From Pseudarthrobacter sp. NamB4 (GTDB taxonomy: Bacteria > Actinomycetota > Actinomycetes > Actinomycetales > Micrococcaceae), in NCBI RefSeq assembly GCF_005796185.1, contig NZ_VAHM01000007.1, forward strand, positions 62,001 to 126,000: a stretch of 64,000 nucleotides of DNA, in the 5' to 3' direction. Each line of letters begins with the position of its first letter. Position 1 is the stretch's first letter. The notes under the pieces are model-generated. The model saw nothing but the letters and a program-made list of their open reading frames with translations, was not told the origin of the DNA and did no database searches. Made by a program: the position numbers and the translations under genes. This document shows positions 50,550 through 63,284 of the stretch, one piece after another.

Positions 50550-51068
50550 TTACTTTCCACTGTTGGCGTCAGCCGCCGGGGCTGAAGAGATCAATTGCTG
50601 TAGTGCTTCGAAGAGGATGTCCTTGTCCGCCGCACGGCGGGTGCGGAAGCCGGTGTCCAGCGCATGGGCGCCGAGAAGCCAGGCCAGCACCAGCAGGCCG
50701 TCCTTCTCCACGAACTTTCCGGCCATTCCGCTGTCCTGCCGGACGTCGGTGAGGGACGTTGCGGGGATGTAGAGGGCGGGAGCCCCGGAACGGTCAAAGA
50801 GGACGCCGTGCTGGTACACCGCGAGCGTTGCGTTGGTCCGGATCCCGAGGCTGTGCACGGCGATCCGGTCCAGCCAGTCCCCTGCTGTGGTACTGGCAAC
50901 GTACTGCCCCTCCGCGATGGCGGTGGGCTGGCCGGGAGCCGCCGGCACCGGAGGCAGCTGTTCGACGTCGGACTGGCGGCGCAGCCTGTTGCGCCAGCCA
51001 ATGGCAAGGAGGACAAAGACGACGGCGACAATCGCCAGCATCGCCAGTCCGGGCAGAATTTTGTCCAT
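50550..51068 (-). CDS. Membrane-anchored PH-like protein of the pyr operon
   Basis: 172 residues. One N-terminal membrane segment (about 5-24, [20 protein letters not shown]) followed by a basic stretch and a soluble beta-rich domain ([35 protein letters not shown]) that resembles bacterial PH-like YqeB/transporter-associated domains. Function unknown. ATG overlaps the pyrC stop (TGATG) and the gene ends 4 bp before carA, so it is a coupled member of the operon; homologues occupy this place in other actinobacteria. Confidence 0.88.
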   Translation of the reverse strand: MDKILPGLAMLAIVAVVFVLLAIGWRNRLRRQSDVEQLPPVPAAPGQPTAIAEGQYVASTTAGDWLDRIAVHSLGIRTNATLAVYQHGVLFDRSGAPALYIPATSLTDVRQDSGMAGKFVEKDGLLVLAWLLGAHALDTGFRTRRAADKDILFEALQQLISSAPAADANSGK

Positions 51069-52407
51069 CAGGCTACGCCTGCCGCGGTGGCGTCAGTGAA
51101 CGCGTAGGGCGTGTTGAGTTCTCCGTTGAGGACAGTGGGGTGCCCCTTGAAGAACGTGGCCACCACCTTGCCGGGCAGCTTCCTTCCCTTGAAGGGTGAG
51201 TTGCGGCCCATGGTGGCCATCCGGAAGGGGTCTACCGTCCAGCGCGCGGCCGGGTCCACCAGGATGACATTGGCAGGTTCCCCTGCCTCCAGGGGCCGGC
51301 CCTGGTCGGCGAGGCGGCCAATCCTCGCCGCCGCCGTGGACGTGACCCGGGCAAAATCGGCCCAGGTCATCAAACCCGTTTCAATCATGGTGTGCTGGAC
51401 CACCGAGAGCGCCGTTTCCAGGCCGGTCATGCCCATGGCAGCCTGCGCCCACTCGCATTCTTTGTGCTCGCTGGGGTGCGGGGCATGGTCGGTGCCCACG
51501 ACGTCGATGGTGCCGTCCGCGAGGCCGGCGCGCAACGCCTGGACATCCGCATCCGTGCGCAGCGGCGGGTTGACCTTGAAGACTGAATCATAGCTGCGGA
51601 CGAGGTCGTCGGTGAGCAGCAGGTGGTGCGGCGTGACCTCCGCCGTGACGTTGATGCCCCGTCCCTTGGCCCAGCGGATGATTTCCACCGACCCTGCCGT
51701 GGAGACGTGGCAGACGTGCAGCCGGGAACCAACGTGCTGGGCCAGCAGGACGTCGCGGGCAATGATGCTCTCCTCCGCCACTGCCGGCCAGCCCGCGAGG
51801 CCCAGGACGGCCGACACTTCGCCTTCGTTCATTTGCGCGCCGGCCGTGAGGCGCGGTTCCTGGGCATGCTGGGCCACCACGCCATCGAAGGCTTTGACAT
51901 ACTCGAGCGCGCGGCGCATCAGCAGCGGATCGTGGACGCAAATGCCGTCGTCGGAGAACATGCGTACGCGGGCACGGGAATCGGCCATGGCACCGAGTTC
52001 GGCGAGCTGCTCTCCGGCCAGGCCTACGGTGACGGCCCCGACCGGGCGGACGTCCACCCATCCTGCCGCCCGGCCCAGGGAGAAGACCTGCTCGACGACG
52101 CCGGCCGTATCCGCCACCGGGGTGCTGTTGGCCATCGCGTGGACGGCAGTGTAGCCGCCCAATGCCGCTGCCCGCGTTCCGGTCTCCACTGTTTCGGCGT
52201 CCTCGCGGCCGGGTTCGCGGAGGTGGGTGTGCACGTCCACCATGCCCGGTAGCGCCACCAGGCCCGCGGCGTCGATGACCGTGGCACCCTCAGCCTGAAG
52301 CCCGGTTCCGGTTTCGGCGATCACGCCGCCACGGACCAGCAGGTCCGCCGGTTCGCCGCCCAGGATGGACGCGCCGCGGATCAGGTAGGTTCCGGTGGTG
52401 GCTGCCA

Positions 52408-52408
<1 letters not shown>
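51068..52408 (-). CDS. pyrC: Dihydroorotase
   Basis: Closes carbamoyl aspartate to dihydroorotate. 446 residues, class I (amidohydrolase). Metal site HTHLREPG at about 60-67; further ligands in HVCHVSTAG and GTDHAPHP. ATG at 52408 with AAGGAG seven bases upstream, overlapping the pyrB stop (TGATG). Confidence 0.97.
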
Positions 52409-53429
<1,021 letters not shown>

Positions 53430-53433
<4 letters not shown>

Positions 53434-54017
53434 GAGCGGCCCTCGATCACTACTTCGTTGACGGGAACGCCACCGGGGGCAGTGTCGGTTTCCTCAAGCC
53501 GGACGCGGACCTTCTCAGCGGAGGAGGTGGGCAGGTTCTTGCCTACGTGGTCCGCCCGGATGGGAAGCTCACGGTGGCCGCGGTCGATCAGGACGGCCAG
53601 CCGGACGATGCGGGGCCGGCCCAGGTCCACGAGGGCGTCCAAGGCTGCCCGGATGGTGCGGCCGGAGTAAAGGACGTCGTCAATCAGGACAACCACTTTG
53701 TTGTCGATGCCCGTCCTCGGCAGCCTCGTGGGGTAGGGCGGCCGGGTCCCCTGGTGGGAAAGGTCATCCCGGAACATGGTGACATCGAGCTGGCCTACGA
53801 TGGCGGCAGCGTCCACCGTGCTGTCTGCGGCGGCGATTTTCTCCGCAAGCCTGCGTGCAAGTGGATAGCCGCGGCGCGGGATGCCCAGAAGGACGAGGTC
53901 CTGGGAACCTTTGTTGGCCTCAAGGATCTCATGGGCGATACGAGTGAGGGCCCGGTCAATGTCCGCCTGGCTTAGGACAACCCTGGCTGGAACCGGTGCG
54001 CTGGTGACAGAAGTCAA
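53430..54017 (-). CDS. pyrR: Pyrimidine operon regulator / uracil phosphoribosyltransferase PyrR
   Basis: UMP-responsive RNA-binding regulator with PRTase fold. 195 residues with the TTG at 54017, chosen for GGGGAG seven bases upstream. The PRPP loop [16 protein letters not shown] is at about 103-118. A GTG at 54044 is also in frame but lies inside the proposed PyrR-binding RNA motif. First gene of pyrR-pyrB-pyrC-x-carA-carB-pyrF. Confidence 0.95.
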
Positions 54018-54031
54018 CGCTCGTCTCCCCT

Positions 54032-54053
54032 TTCCCCGCCTCACAGGACGGAA
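54032..54053 (-). promoter_or_regulatory. PyrR-binding RNA motif in the pyrR leader
   Basis: The minus strand contains GTCCTGTGAGGCGGGG, which fits the conserved PyrR-binding loop (UCC-x-G-x-GAGGCU-like), closed by TTCC/GGAA. It ends 14 nt upstream of the TTG start, just before the GGGGAG SD. PyrR bound here could block translation initiation of its own operon, the mode known for actinobacteria. No Bacillus-type terminator/antiterminator pair is seen. Confidence 0.65.
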
Positions 54054-54181
54054 TTAAAAAAGGATCATGTGCGGTACAAAATTACCACACAGGGTCGCTG
54101 CACTTCAGCCGGAAGGACGCGGTGCTGGTCACACCGGGGCGGCTCGTGGACGGAATCCTAGGAGTCCTGGCATGCCGCATC

Positions 54182-54187
54182 TAGGCT
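54182..54187 (+). promoter_or_regulatory. Possible leaderless -10 box of the PrsW-like gene
   Basis: TAGGCT, six bases, then ATG at 54194; no SD is visible upstream of the ATG. Confidence 0.4.
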
Positions 54188-54193
54188 TTCGTT

Positions 54194-55471
54194 ATGTCGA
54201 TGCATCCGCGCCAGCCCGCGTCCGGCCCATCCGAGGACCCCTGGGAGCGGGCAGCCGCGCCTCTGCCCAGGGAAGCGAACCCCAGTTGGATGGGGCACGT
54301 GCAGCCGGGAAACTACCGGCCCGCGCCCGGGCACCAGGGCAGGCCGGTGGACGCGGTGGTGCCGCCGCAGGTCCAGGGAGCAGTGCTTAAGGCCGGGAGG
54401 TCCCGCAGCGGGCTGCTGGCTTTGACGCTGGGCGGCAGCGCCCTTGCCTTCCTCAGCCTTTTCCTGGTAGTGCCGTTCCTGCTGTCCGCTACTGGGACTG
54501 CGGGTTTCCTGGTGGGCTTCCTGGCCTCCCTGGTTCCCCTTTCGGTGGTGCTCCTGGCCGTGTACATCATTGACAAGTGGGAGCCCGAGCCGAAAAGGCT
54601 CCTCTACTTCGCCTTTACGTGGGGAGCGGCAGTGTCCATTGCGGTGACCCTGCTCATCCAGCCCTTCTTTGTCCTGGCGTTCCAGTTTTCAGATGAGGCG
54701 GACCTGCAAGCCTACATGGCAACGGTGCAGGCGCCCATCGTTGAGGAATTCGCCAAGTCCTTAGGCCTGCTGATCCTTCTCCTGCTCGCCAGAAAACACT
54801 TTGACGGACCGGTGGACGGCGTGGTTTTCGCATTCACCATCGCCGGGGGTTTCGCATTCACGGAGAACATCCTCTACTTCGGCCGGGCTATAGCCGAATC
54901 GGCAGACCCCGCCAGCAGCTTCGCCCAGGTCTTCTTCCTCCGCGGCGTCATGTCACCTTTTGCCCACGCCATCTTCACCGGCACCACCGGACTCATCATG
55001 GGCTACGCAGCCCGCCGCTGGCATACGGGAGCCTCCGTGGCCGCCTTCCTGGTGGGACTGCTGCCCGCGATGTTCCTGCATAACCGCTGGAACAGCATGG
55101 GCCAGGGCTTCCTGGCGGACTACATCATGGTCCAGGTGCCGATCTTCTTCCTTTCCATAGCCGGCATCATCCTGCTCCGGGTAGCAGAAAAAAGGCTTAC
55201 CCGGCAGCGACTCCTGGAGTACTCCGCAGCTGGCTGGTTCACGCCGGCTGAGGTGGAACTCCTGGCCACAGTGGGCGGCCGCCGGACCGCGCTGAACTGG
55301 GCCGGAAGCTACGGCCGGAAGAAGCAGATGAAGGAGTTCCTCAAGGCGGCAACCCATCTTGCCAACACCCGGCAGCGGATCCTCAGCGGCCGCGACGTTC
55401 AACTGCACCAGGCTGAGGAGCGGCAGCAGCTGCAGCGTATCCTCGCCCTGCGCGCCGCCGTCGCCGGCTGA
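54194..55471 (+). CDS. PrsW family intramembrane metalloprotease
   Basis: 425 residues. In Bacillus PrsW cleaves an anti-sigma factor inside the membrane; the substrate here is unknown. A Pro-rich cytoplasmic N-terminus (about 1-65) precedes about eight membrane segments. The family's catalytic motifs are present: EEFAK (about 183-187), FTENILYF (about 222-229) and FAHAIFTG (about 255-262). A soluble C-terminal region of about 90 residues follows. Divergent from the pyr operon and ended by a long hairpin. Confidence 0.92.
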   Translation: MSMHPRQPASGPSEDPWERAAAPLPREANPSWMGHVQPGNYRPAPGHQGRPVDAVVPPQVQGAVLKAGRSRSGLLALTLGGSALAFLSLFLVVPFLLSATGTAGFLVGFLASLVPLSVVLLAVYIIDKWEPEPKRLLYFAFTWGAAVSIAVTLLIQPFFVLAFQFSDEADLQAYMATVQAPIVEEFAKSLGLLILLLLARKHFDGPVDGVVFAFTIAGGFAFTENILYFGRAIAESADPASSFAQVFFLRGVMSPFAHAIFTGTTGLIMGYAARRWHTGASVAAFLVGLLPAMFLHNRWNSMGQGFLADYIMVQVPIFFLSIAGIILLRVAEKRLTRQRLLEYSAAGWFTPAEVELLATVGGRRTALNWAGSYGRKKQMKEFLKAATHLANTRQRILSGRDVQLHQAEERQQLQRILALRAAVAG

Positions 55472-55497
55472 TCTCCTCGCCGGGCGTGCAGTTGAAA

Positions 55498-55545
55498 GCA
55501 TGAGGGGCTGGCTTCCACCGTGGTGGAAGCCAGCCCCTCATGCTG
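55498..55545. terminator. Bidirectional hairpin between prsW-like gene and nusB
   Basis: Two perfect 23-bp arms (55498-55520 and 55523-55545) with a 2-base centre GT. It lies 26 bp after the PrsW-like stop and 9 bp after the convergent nusB stop, so it can end transcripts from both sides. The U-tract is weak on both strands (TTTC on the minus side). Confidence 0.85.
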
Positions 55546-55554
55546 ATTGGGAAG

Positions 55555-55965
55555 CTACGCGAGCAGCGAAGGCTTCAGCTGCTGCAGGCGGCCCAGGAGG
55601 CCGTTGATGAACTGCGGTGACTCGTCAGTGGAGAGCGTCTTGGCCAAGGCCACGGCCTCACTGACCGCTACGCCGTCCGGGACGTCATCGTTGTACAGGA
55701 GCTCCCAGGTGCCGATGCGCAGGATGCTGCGGTCCACGGACGGCATCCGCTCGAGGCTCCAGCCCTGCGAGTAAGTCTCCAGGAACTCATCGATGGCAGC
55801 CTGCTGCGAGAGCACACCCTCGATGATTTCCAGGGTGTAGGGATTAATAATCTGGTCAGTCTTCTCCCGGCGCGCCCGGAGCACGTCAAAGGCCGAAACC
55901 GAGCGCTGCTCGGCTTCGAAAAGAATATCCAGTGCCCTGTTACGGGCTTTGCCGCGTGCGCTCAC
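55555..55965 (-). CDS. nusB: Transcription antitermination factor NusB
   Basis: Binds boxA RNA with S10 in rRNA antitermination. 136 residues, all-helical; KARNRALDILFEAEQR at the N-terminus and DRSILRIGTWELLYNDDVPD are conserved. GTG overlaps the efp stop (TAGTG). The aroB-efp-nusB order is typical of actinobacteria. Confidence 0.96.
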   Translation of the reverse strand: MSARGKARNRALDILFEAEQRSVSAFDVLRARREKTDQIINPYTLEIIEGVLSQQAAIDEFLETYSQGWSLERMPSVDRSILRIGTWELLYNDDVPDGVAVSEAVALAKTLSTDESPQFINGLLGRLQQLKPSLLA

Positions 55966-56528
55966 TACTCGGTGACCCGGCCCAGGTAGCTGCCGTCACG
56001 GGTGTCCACCTTGACCTTGGTGTTGTTCTCGATGAACAGCGGGACCTGGATCTCGTAACCGGTCTCTAGGGTCGCGGGCTTCGTGCCGGCAGACGAACGG
56101 TCGCCCTGCAGGCCCGGCTCCGTGTAGGTGATCTCGAGGACCACGCTCGGCGGCAGTTCGATGTACAGCGGGGTGCCCTCGTGGATGGCGATGTTGACCA
56201 TCTGGTTCTCGAGCATGAAGTTGGTGGCGTCGCCGACGGTGGCGCCGGAAACAGTGATCTGGTCGTAGTCGGAGGTGTCCATGAACACGAAGTCCGCGCC
56301 GTCCTGGTACAGGTACTGGTAGTCGCGGCGGTCAACAGTGGCGGTTTCAATCTTGAGGCCGGCGTTGAAGGTCTTGTCCACGACTTTGCCGGACATGACG
56401 TTGCGCATCTTGGTGCGCACGAAGGCACCGCCCTTGCCCGGCTTGACGTGCTGGAATTCGATGACGTTCCAGAGCTGGCCCTCAAGCTTCAGGACCGTTC
56501 CGTTCTTGATGTCATTAGTGGTTGCCAC
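55965..56528 (-). CDS. efp: Translation elongation factor P
   Basis: Relieves ribosome stalling at polyproline. 187 residues, three beta-barrel domains; the tip loop reads KPGKGGAF, with Lys at the position modified in other bacteria, without a visible modification gene nearby. ATG at 56528. A 187-bp gap to the upstream TPR gene probably holds its own promoter. Confidence 0.97.
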   Translation of the reverse strand: MATTNDIKNGTVLKLEGQLWNVIEFQHVKPGKGGAFVRTKMRNVMSGKVVDKTFNAGLKIETATVDRRDYQYLYQDGADFVFMDTSDYDQITVSGATVGDATNFMLENQMVNIAIHEGTPLYIELPPSVVLEITYTEPGLQGDRSSAGTKPATLETGYEIQVPLFIENNTKVKVDTRDGSYLGRVTE

Positions 56529-56715
56529 AGTTTCCTCTGGTTTCTCTGTCTGGTCGCGCGTCAGGCGCTATGCCGGCGGACAGGCCAAAACGGACTGCCA
56601 GCGCGTGTTTGTCAAAAATCGGGTAGGTAAAAATCCAAAGACCATTCTACCGGTAAATCGGCAGCACCATCCTGCGGTGCCCTCGGGCAGGTTGCAGGCA
56701 CGTCTGTTGGCAGGC

Positions 56716-57233
56716 TCAGCAGGCCAGTTCCAGGACGTCCCGGGCACGCTGGAGCGCCACGGTGGACGAGTAGATCTGTGCGGCGTCGGCGGACTGGGCC
56801 ACCCGCAGGTCCAGTGCACGGGCGAAGGATTCCACCGCCGCGCTCATCTGGCCGGCGCTGTACTGGGTCTTGCCGAGGAACTGCCACACCAGTGCCTCCC
56901 GGGGTGTGCCCTGCACTTCGGCCAAAAGCTGCCGGAACAGTTCCACGGCGCGGTCCAGGCGGTTCGATACGCGGAGCACTTCGGCCTCGAACGTGCGCAA
57001 CCGGAAGGATTCCGGGTCCTTGAAGCGGGCATCGGCGAGCAATTCGGCGGCCTCGGACGCGTGCCCTTCCACCAGCAGCACGAAGATGTGGTCTGCGGGA
57101 TCGGTGGACGCCGCCAGCGCCTCCCGGCAGGCTTCACCGTTCACGATCTCCGGCAGCAACGACTCGGGGTTGATGCGGATGCCCGGGAAGCCGGCCTCGG
57201 GCCAATCGGCTGTTCCTTCCATGTCGCCGTGCA

Positions 57234-57234
<1 letters not shown>
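56716..57234 (-). CDS. Tetratricopeptide-like protein
   Basis: 172 residues with two or three TPR-like helix pairs (FRLRTFEAEVLRVSNRLDRA and ALVWQFLGKTQYSAGQMSAA). Probably cytoplasmic, function unknown. The ATG overlaps the aroB stop (TGATG), so it is translated with the shikimate genes; an ATG four codons later is an alternative start. A protein of this kind follows aroB in related genomes. Confidence 0.85.
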
Positions 57235-58888
<1,654 letters not shown>

Positions 58889-60088
58889 TTACTGGCCAAT
58901 CGAGTCCAGGGATGCCGGAATGCTGTCCAGGTAACCCTTGATGTTCCGCGCTGTTTCCGCGACGGAGTCGCCGCCGAACTTTTCGGTGACAGCCTCGGCC
59001 AGTACCAGCGCCACCATTGCTTCGGCCACTACCCCGGCAGCGGGAACGGCGCAGACATCGGAGCGCTGGTGGTGTGCCTTGGCAGCTTCTCCGGTGCTGA
59101 CGTCGATGGTCTTCAGTGCGCGGGGCACGGTGGCGATGGGCTTCATGGCCGCGCGGACCCGCAGGACGTCCCCGATGCTCATGCCGCCTTCAATGCCGCC
59201 GGCGCGGTTGCTGGCGCGCACGATGCGGCCGTCCGCATCCCGGACAATTTCGTCGTGGGCGGCGGAGCCGCGGCGCGCGGCGGTCAGGAAACCGTCACCC
59301 ACCTCCACGCCCTTGATGGCCTGGATGCCCATCAGGGCGGCGGCCAGACGGGAGTCGAGCCGGCGGTCCCAGTGGACGTAGCTGCCCAGTCCCGGCGGGA
59401 GGCCGTAGGCGAGTACCTCAACCACCCCGCCCAGTGTTTCGCCTTCCTTGTGGGCGGCGTCCACCTCCGCAACCATGGCGTCGGAGGTCTCGCGGTCAAA
59501 GCAGCGCAAGGGATCTGCGTCCAGGGCCAGGACGTCGCCGGGTGCAGGCAGCGGACGGCCCTCGGGTACGGTGACGCTGGCGATGCTGACGGTGTGGCTG
59601 ACCAGCTCGATGCCAAGGTGCTTCAGGAACTGTGCTGCCACGGTGCCCATGGCGACACGGGTGGCAGTCTCGCGGGCGCTGGCCCGCTCCAGGACGGGCC
59701 GGGCCTCACTGAAGCCGTACTTCTGCATTCCGGTGAAGTCTGCGTGACCCGGGCGGGGCCGGGTCAGCGGTGCGTTGCGGGCCTGGTCTGCAAGCAGTTC
59801 CGGATCCACCGGGTCCGCGGACATGATCTGCTCCCACTTGGGCCACTCGGTGTTGCCCACCTGGATGGCCACCGGGCCGCCCTGGGTCAGGCCGTGCCGG
59901 ACGCCTCCCAGGATGGTGACGACGTCCTGCTCGAACTTCATCCGTGCACCGCGCCCGTATCCGAGGCGGCGCCGGGCCAAAGAGTCTGCGATGTGCCCGC
60001 TTGTGATTTCAACACCGGCGGGGATGCCTTCGATAATTCCCGTCAGAGCCGGACCATGGGATTCACCGGCAGTCAACCAACGCAACAT
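58889..60088 (-). CDS. aroC: Chorismate synthase
   Basis: Last step of the shikimate pathway, needs reduced FMN. 399 residues with ATG at 60088, giving the conserved start [27 protein letters not shown] (about 40-54) and the signature [14 protein letters not shown] are intact. Two upstream in-frame starts (60097, 60118) would add a few non-conserved residues. Confidence 0.96.
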   Translation of the reverse strand: MLRWLTAGESHGPALTGIIEGIPAGVEITSGHIADSLARRRLGYGRGARMKFEQDVVTILGGVRHGLTQGGPVAIQVGNTEWPKWEQIMSADPVDPELLADQARNAPLTRPRPGHADFTGMQKYGFSEARPVLERASARETATRVAMGTVAAQFLKHLGIELVSHTVSIASVTVPEGRPLPAPGDVLALDADPLRCFDRETSDAMVAEVDAAHKEGETLGGVVEVLAYGLPPGLGSYVHWDRRLDSRLAAALMGIQAIKGVEVGDGFLTAARRGSAAHDEIVRDADGRIVRASNRAGGIEGGMSIGDVLRVRAAMKPIATVPRALKTIDVSTGEAAKAHHQRSDVCAVPAAGVVAEAMVALVLAEAVTEKFGGDSVAETARNIKGYLDSIPASLDSIGQ

Positions 60089-60114
60089 ATTTTCCATCCT
60101 GCCACGTATGGCGG

Positions 60115-60975
60115 TCACAACACCCGTCGGGGAAGCCCGACTGCGTCACACATCACATCTATGACAGATGCATTAACTTCCTCATCCAACCGGGTGAACA
60201 GGCGTACCTGTTCCACCGCCTGGTACAGCAGCATTTCGAGTCCGGGCACCACGGTTCCGCCGCCTGCCTGCCAGACTGACGCGATAAGGCTTGGCCACGG
60301 ATCGTAGGCCACGTCCAGCAGCACACCCGGCATGGTGGTCTTCAGGGCTGCCATCCCGGCTGCCAGTCCATCGGCCGCTCTTGGCGGGAGGGTGGATACG
60401 ACGACGTCGGCAGCCGCGGCGGGGCGGGCAGCGTCAGCCAGGTTGCGGACTTCCAGTTCAACGCCCAGGCTTTCGGCAGCCGCGCAGACTTCCCCCGTGC
60501 GGGCCGTATCCCGGACGAAGACGCTTACATGGCCGGTACCCAGTTGCTGGAGCGCGGCCACTGCTGAAGCCGCGGTTCCGCCGCCGCCCAGGACCACGGC
60601 AGAGGGGGCTGCGGCAACGCCGGCGTGGCGGAGCGCGTTGACGATCCCGGCAACGTCTGTGTTGGAACCAACAGTGCGGGTACCGGTTGGCTGGTCTTCG
60701 AACGTGACGGTGTTAACCACGCCCAGGGTACCCGCCACGCCGCGGACCTCGTCCACCTGCCCGAGCATCGCGGTTTTGAGCGGCATCGTGACGGACAGTC
60801 CACGCCAGCCGGGCTGGTCGCGGATCTGCCCCATCAGGGCCGGCAGCAGCTCTTCTGTCACGTCAATGGCCGTGTAGCTCATACCGATTCCCAGCCGGCC
60901 ATAGGCAGCAAGGTGCAGTGCCGGGGACTTGGAATGGCTGATCGGGTGGCCGAGGACGGCAGCCCGAAGGCTCAC
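60115..60975 (-). CDS. aroE: Shikimate dehydrogenase
   Basis: NADPH-dependent reduction of 3-dehydroshikimate. 286 residues. Shikimate-binding [13 protein letters not shown] (about 10-22), catalytic Lys in [13 protein letters not shown] loop [10 protein letters not shown] (about 130-139). GTG at 60975 overlaps the mltG stop (GTGA). Confidence 0.95.
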   Translation of the reverse strand: MSLRAAVLGHPISHSKSPALHLAAYGRLGIGMSYTAIDVTEELLPALMGQIRDQPGWRGLSVTMPLKTAMLGQVDEVRGVAGTLGVVNTVTFEDQPTGTRTVGSNTDVAGIVNALRHAGVAAAPSAVVLGGGGTAASAVAALQQLGTGHVSVFVRDTARTGEVCAAAESLGVELEVRNLADAARPAAAADVVVSTLPPRAADGLAAGMAALKTTMPGVLLDVAYDPWPSLIASVWQAGGGTVVPGLEMLLYQAVEQVRLFTRLDEEVNASVIDVMCDAVGLPRRVL

Positions 60976-62681
60976 GTGCAACGTCCGGCGTTGGCCCTGC
61001 ACCACTCGTTGTACTGCTCGACGTAGCCGTTGTGCTCAGCGAGTGTCTTGGAGAACTTGGTCTCCTTGGTGTCCAGGTTGATGGTCACCCAGTACAGGTA
61101 GTCGTTGGACTTCGGCCTGGCGGCAGCATCGATGGCCGTCTTCCCCGGAGAACCGATGGGTCCTGGCGGCAGTCCGGGGTTCGCATAGGTGTTGTACGGG
61201 TTGGACTTGTCCTGCCGCTGTTCATCCGTGAAGTTGTAGCTCTTGGTGCCCAGGCCGTAGGTGACCGCAGAGTCCACCTGCAGGAAGCCGCCGGTCTGGT
61301 CGTTGGGCTTCAGCCTGTTGTAGATAGCCCCGGCCACATCCCCGTACTCGGCCTGGCCGCCTTCGGCCTGCACGATGCTGGCCACGATCACGGCCTCGTA
61401 CTGCTTGGCGGGATCCGTGATCCCCTGGGCCACGAGTTCATCGGTGGTGGTCTTGACCAGTGCCTGGAGGATGTCCTTTGCAGGCGTGCCCAAGGGGAAA
61501 CGGTGCTCGCCCGGAGCCAGGTACCCCTCCAGGTTCCTGGCACTGGCGGGCAGCCCGAACTGGGCCGGCTTGTCGCTGAGCGCCTTTAGGTCCTGGAAGG
61601 AGATGCCGGACCCCTGCGAGATCGCCTGCAGCGATTCGCCGATCCGCAGTCCGGCGCTCAGGGCGAAGTAGATGACCTTCTCCTGGTCCTTGCCGAGCAG
61701 GACGTTCACGGCGTCCGAATTCTTCATCTCGTTCTTGAACGTGTAATCCCCCGGGGCCAAGGTCCCGCCGGAGGCGCTGAAGCTCTGCAGGAAGGTGTCG
61801 GCATTCGCCACAACACGTTCGTTCTCAAGCTTGGACGCCACGGACCGGGTGCCTTCACCGTTTTCGACGGTCACAACGACCTCGCCCGTGCCGGGTCCCG
61901 GGAAGTCTTCAGGTTTACTGCTGCCAAGCAGCGGCTTCAGGAACTGCGCTCCGACGGCAACGGCCGTAACGAAGACGGCGAGGGTCAGGAAAAGCGCCAG
62001 CAGCCGACGGCGGCGGCGCACTTTCTTGGACGGCTTGGCCACTACGGTTGCGGCCGAGGCGCCGGGACGGAAATCGTGGTGCCCGCCGGCATGATGGTCG
62101 CCATGATGCGCTTCACTGTGGTGCGGATTTCCGTGATGGACATCCCCGTGATGACCGCTTTCGTGGTACTGGACTTCCTCATAGGCATCGCCGTGCTGCC
62201 CACGCTCCGGATAGCCGCCGTCGGCATAGTGAACGTCCTCCGTGTAGGGCGTCTCACCCGCACGGCCGTGGTGGGCCAGCATAGGCGCCGCGTAGGCGGC
62301 GTCCACGTCCCCGTGGTGCGGCTCCTGGTGATGCATTGTGTCCCCGCGGCCCGCGTAGTCCTGCCGGGACTGCTGGATCGAGGGTGGGGCAGCAGGTGCC
62401 GCCGGAACCGGCTGCTCCTCCGGGGCAATGTTCCCGCTTACGGCAGCTTTCCCGGTTACGGCCAGGTTTTCGGCTGCGGCAGCGTTTTCCGGACCGGCAA
62501 TGGAAGGAGCCCCGGCCGGCGGCGGAGGAACATCATGGCCCGTTTCGTAGGCCTGCTCGGGAACGGCGTCATGGTCCCCGGTGTGGGTCTTTTCCCGCGC
62601 ACGGAGTTCCTTGCGGGTCAGCGGTCTGGCTGCCCCGGCCTCCAGCGGACCGGAAGCGTCGTCAATGTTGGCAGGGCTCAC
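60972..62681 (-). CDS. mltG: Endolytic transglycosylase MltG with His-rich cytoplasmic tail
   Basis: YceG-family lytic transglycosylase thought to cut nascent glycan strands and end peptidoglycan elongation. 569 residues. An unusually long cytoplasmic N-terminus of about 220 residues includes a His-rich part (about 115-200) with 21 His in HH-G/HH-x pairs. A basic patch KKVRRRRR and one membrane segment (about 228-250) follow, then a LysM-like part and the YceG catalytic domain with the active-site Glu in ASIVQAEGG (about 435). GTG overlaps the ruvX stop. Confidence 0.93.
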   Translation of the reverse strand: MSPANIDDASGPLEAGAARPLTRKELRAREKTHTGDHDAVPEQAYETGHDVPPPPAGAPSIAGPENAAAAENLAVTGKAAVSGNIAPEEQPVPAAPAAPPSIQQSRQDYAGRGDTMHHQEPHHGDVDAAYAAPMLAHHGRAGETPYTEDVHYADGGYPERGQHGDAYEEVQYHESGHHGDVHHGNPHHSEAHHGDHHAGGHHDFRPGASAATVVAKPSKKVRRRRRLLALFLTLAVFVTAVAVGAQFLKPLLGSSKPEDFPGPGTGEVVVTVENGEGTRSVASKLENERVVANADTFLQSFSASGGTLAPGDYTFKNEMKNSDAVNVLLGKDQEKVIYFALSAGLRIGESLQAISQGSGISFQDLKALSDKPAQFGLPASARNLEGYLAPGEHRFPLGTPAKDILQALVKTTTDELVAQGITDPAKQYEAVIVASIVQAEGGQAEYGDVAGAIYNRLKPNDQTGGFLQVDSAVTYGLGTKSYNFTDEQRQDKSNPYNTYANPGLPPGPIGSPGKTAIDAAARPKSNDYLYWVTINLDTKETKFSKTLAEHNGYVEQYNEWCRANAGRCT

Positions 62682-63277
62682 TGTTGCCTTCCATTATCTG
62701 AAGATCGGGCCGTGTCACCTGTGGCGGCACGAACAGAGCTATCCTGTCCGCTGCCTCCCAGGTCCACGGAAGGGGCCGGCGGCGTCACGCGTGAGCCGAC
62801 GTCCGCTCCCCTGGCTTTCTGCATGTCGATGGCGTGCTGAAGGATGCCTGCCGCCGCGACCTGATCAACCACTTTACGGTGGTTCCTGCTGCTCATGCCA
62901 GCTTCATGCAGGTTCCGGTGCGCCGTGACGCTGCTGAGGCGCTCGTCCACGAGGTTCACCGGCACCTCAAGGGCACGCGCTGCCAGCTCTGCGGCCAACA
63001 GCAGGGCGTAGTCCCTCGCCATTTCCGCAGACGACCGTTCTTCACCCTTCATGGTCCGGGGCAGCCCGACGATGACCTGCACCGCCCCAAGTTCCTCGAC
63101 CAGGTTTACGATTACCCGGATGTCCGAGTTCTTCTTCGCGTTGCGGTCCAGGGTTTTGTACGGGGTGGCCAGGATGGAGTCGCGGTCGCAGACGGCAACC
63201 CCCACCCGGACGGTGCCGACGTCCACCCCCAGTTTGATGCCCTGGGGGTAGGCGCCGGCAGCTGCAGGATCGGTCAT
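62678..63277 (-). CDS. ruvX: Holliday junction resolvase RuvX (YqgF family)
   Basis: RNase H-fold nuclease implicated in rRNA processing and recombination. 199 residues. GVDVGTVRVGVAVCD (about 15-29), LPRTMKGEE and DERLSSVTAHR (about 110-120) hold the catalytic acids. A polar C-terminal tail of about 35 residues is extra. ATG at 63277 follows the alaS stop by 7 bp; no SD is evident, so coupling to alaS is likely. Confidence 0.94.
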   Translation of the reverse strand: MTDPAAAGAYPQGIKLGVDVGTVRVGVAVCDRDSILATPYKTLDRNAKKNSDIRVIVNLVEELGAVQVIVGLPRTMKGEERSSAEMARDYALLLAAELAARALEVPVNLVDERLSSVTAHRNLHEAGMSSRNHRKVVDQVAAAGILQHAIDMQKARGADVGSRVTPPAPSVDLGGSGQDSSVRAATGDTARSSDNGRQQ

Positions 63278-63284
63278 GGGAGGA

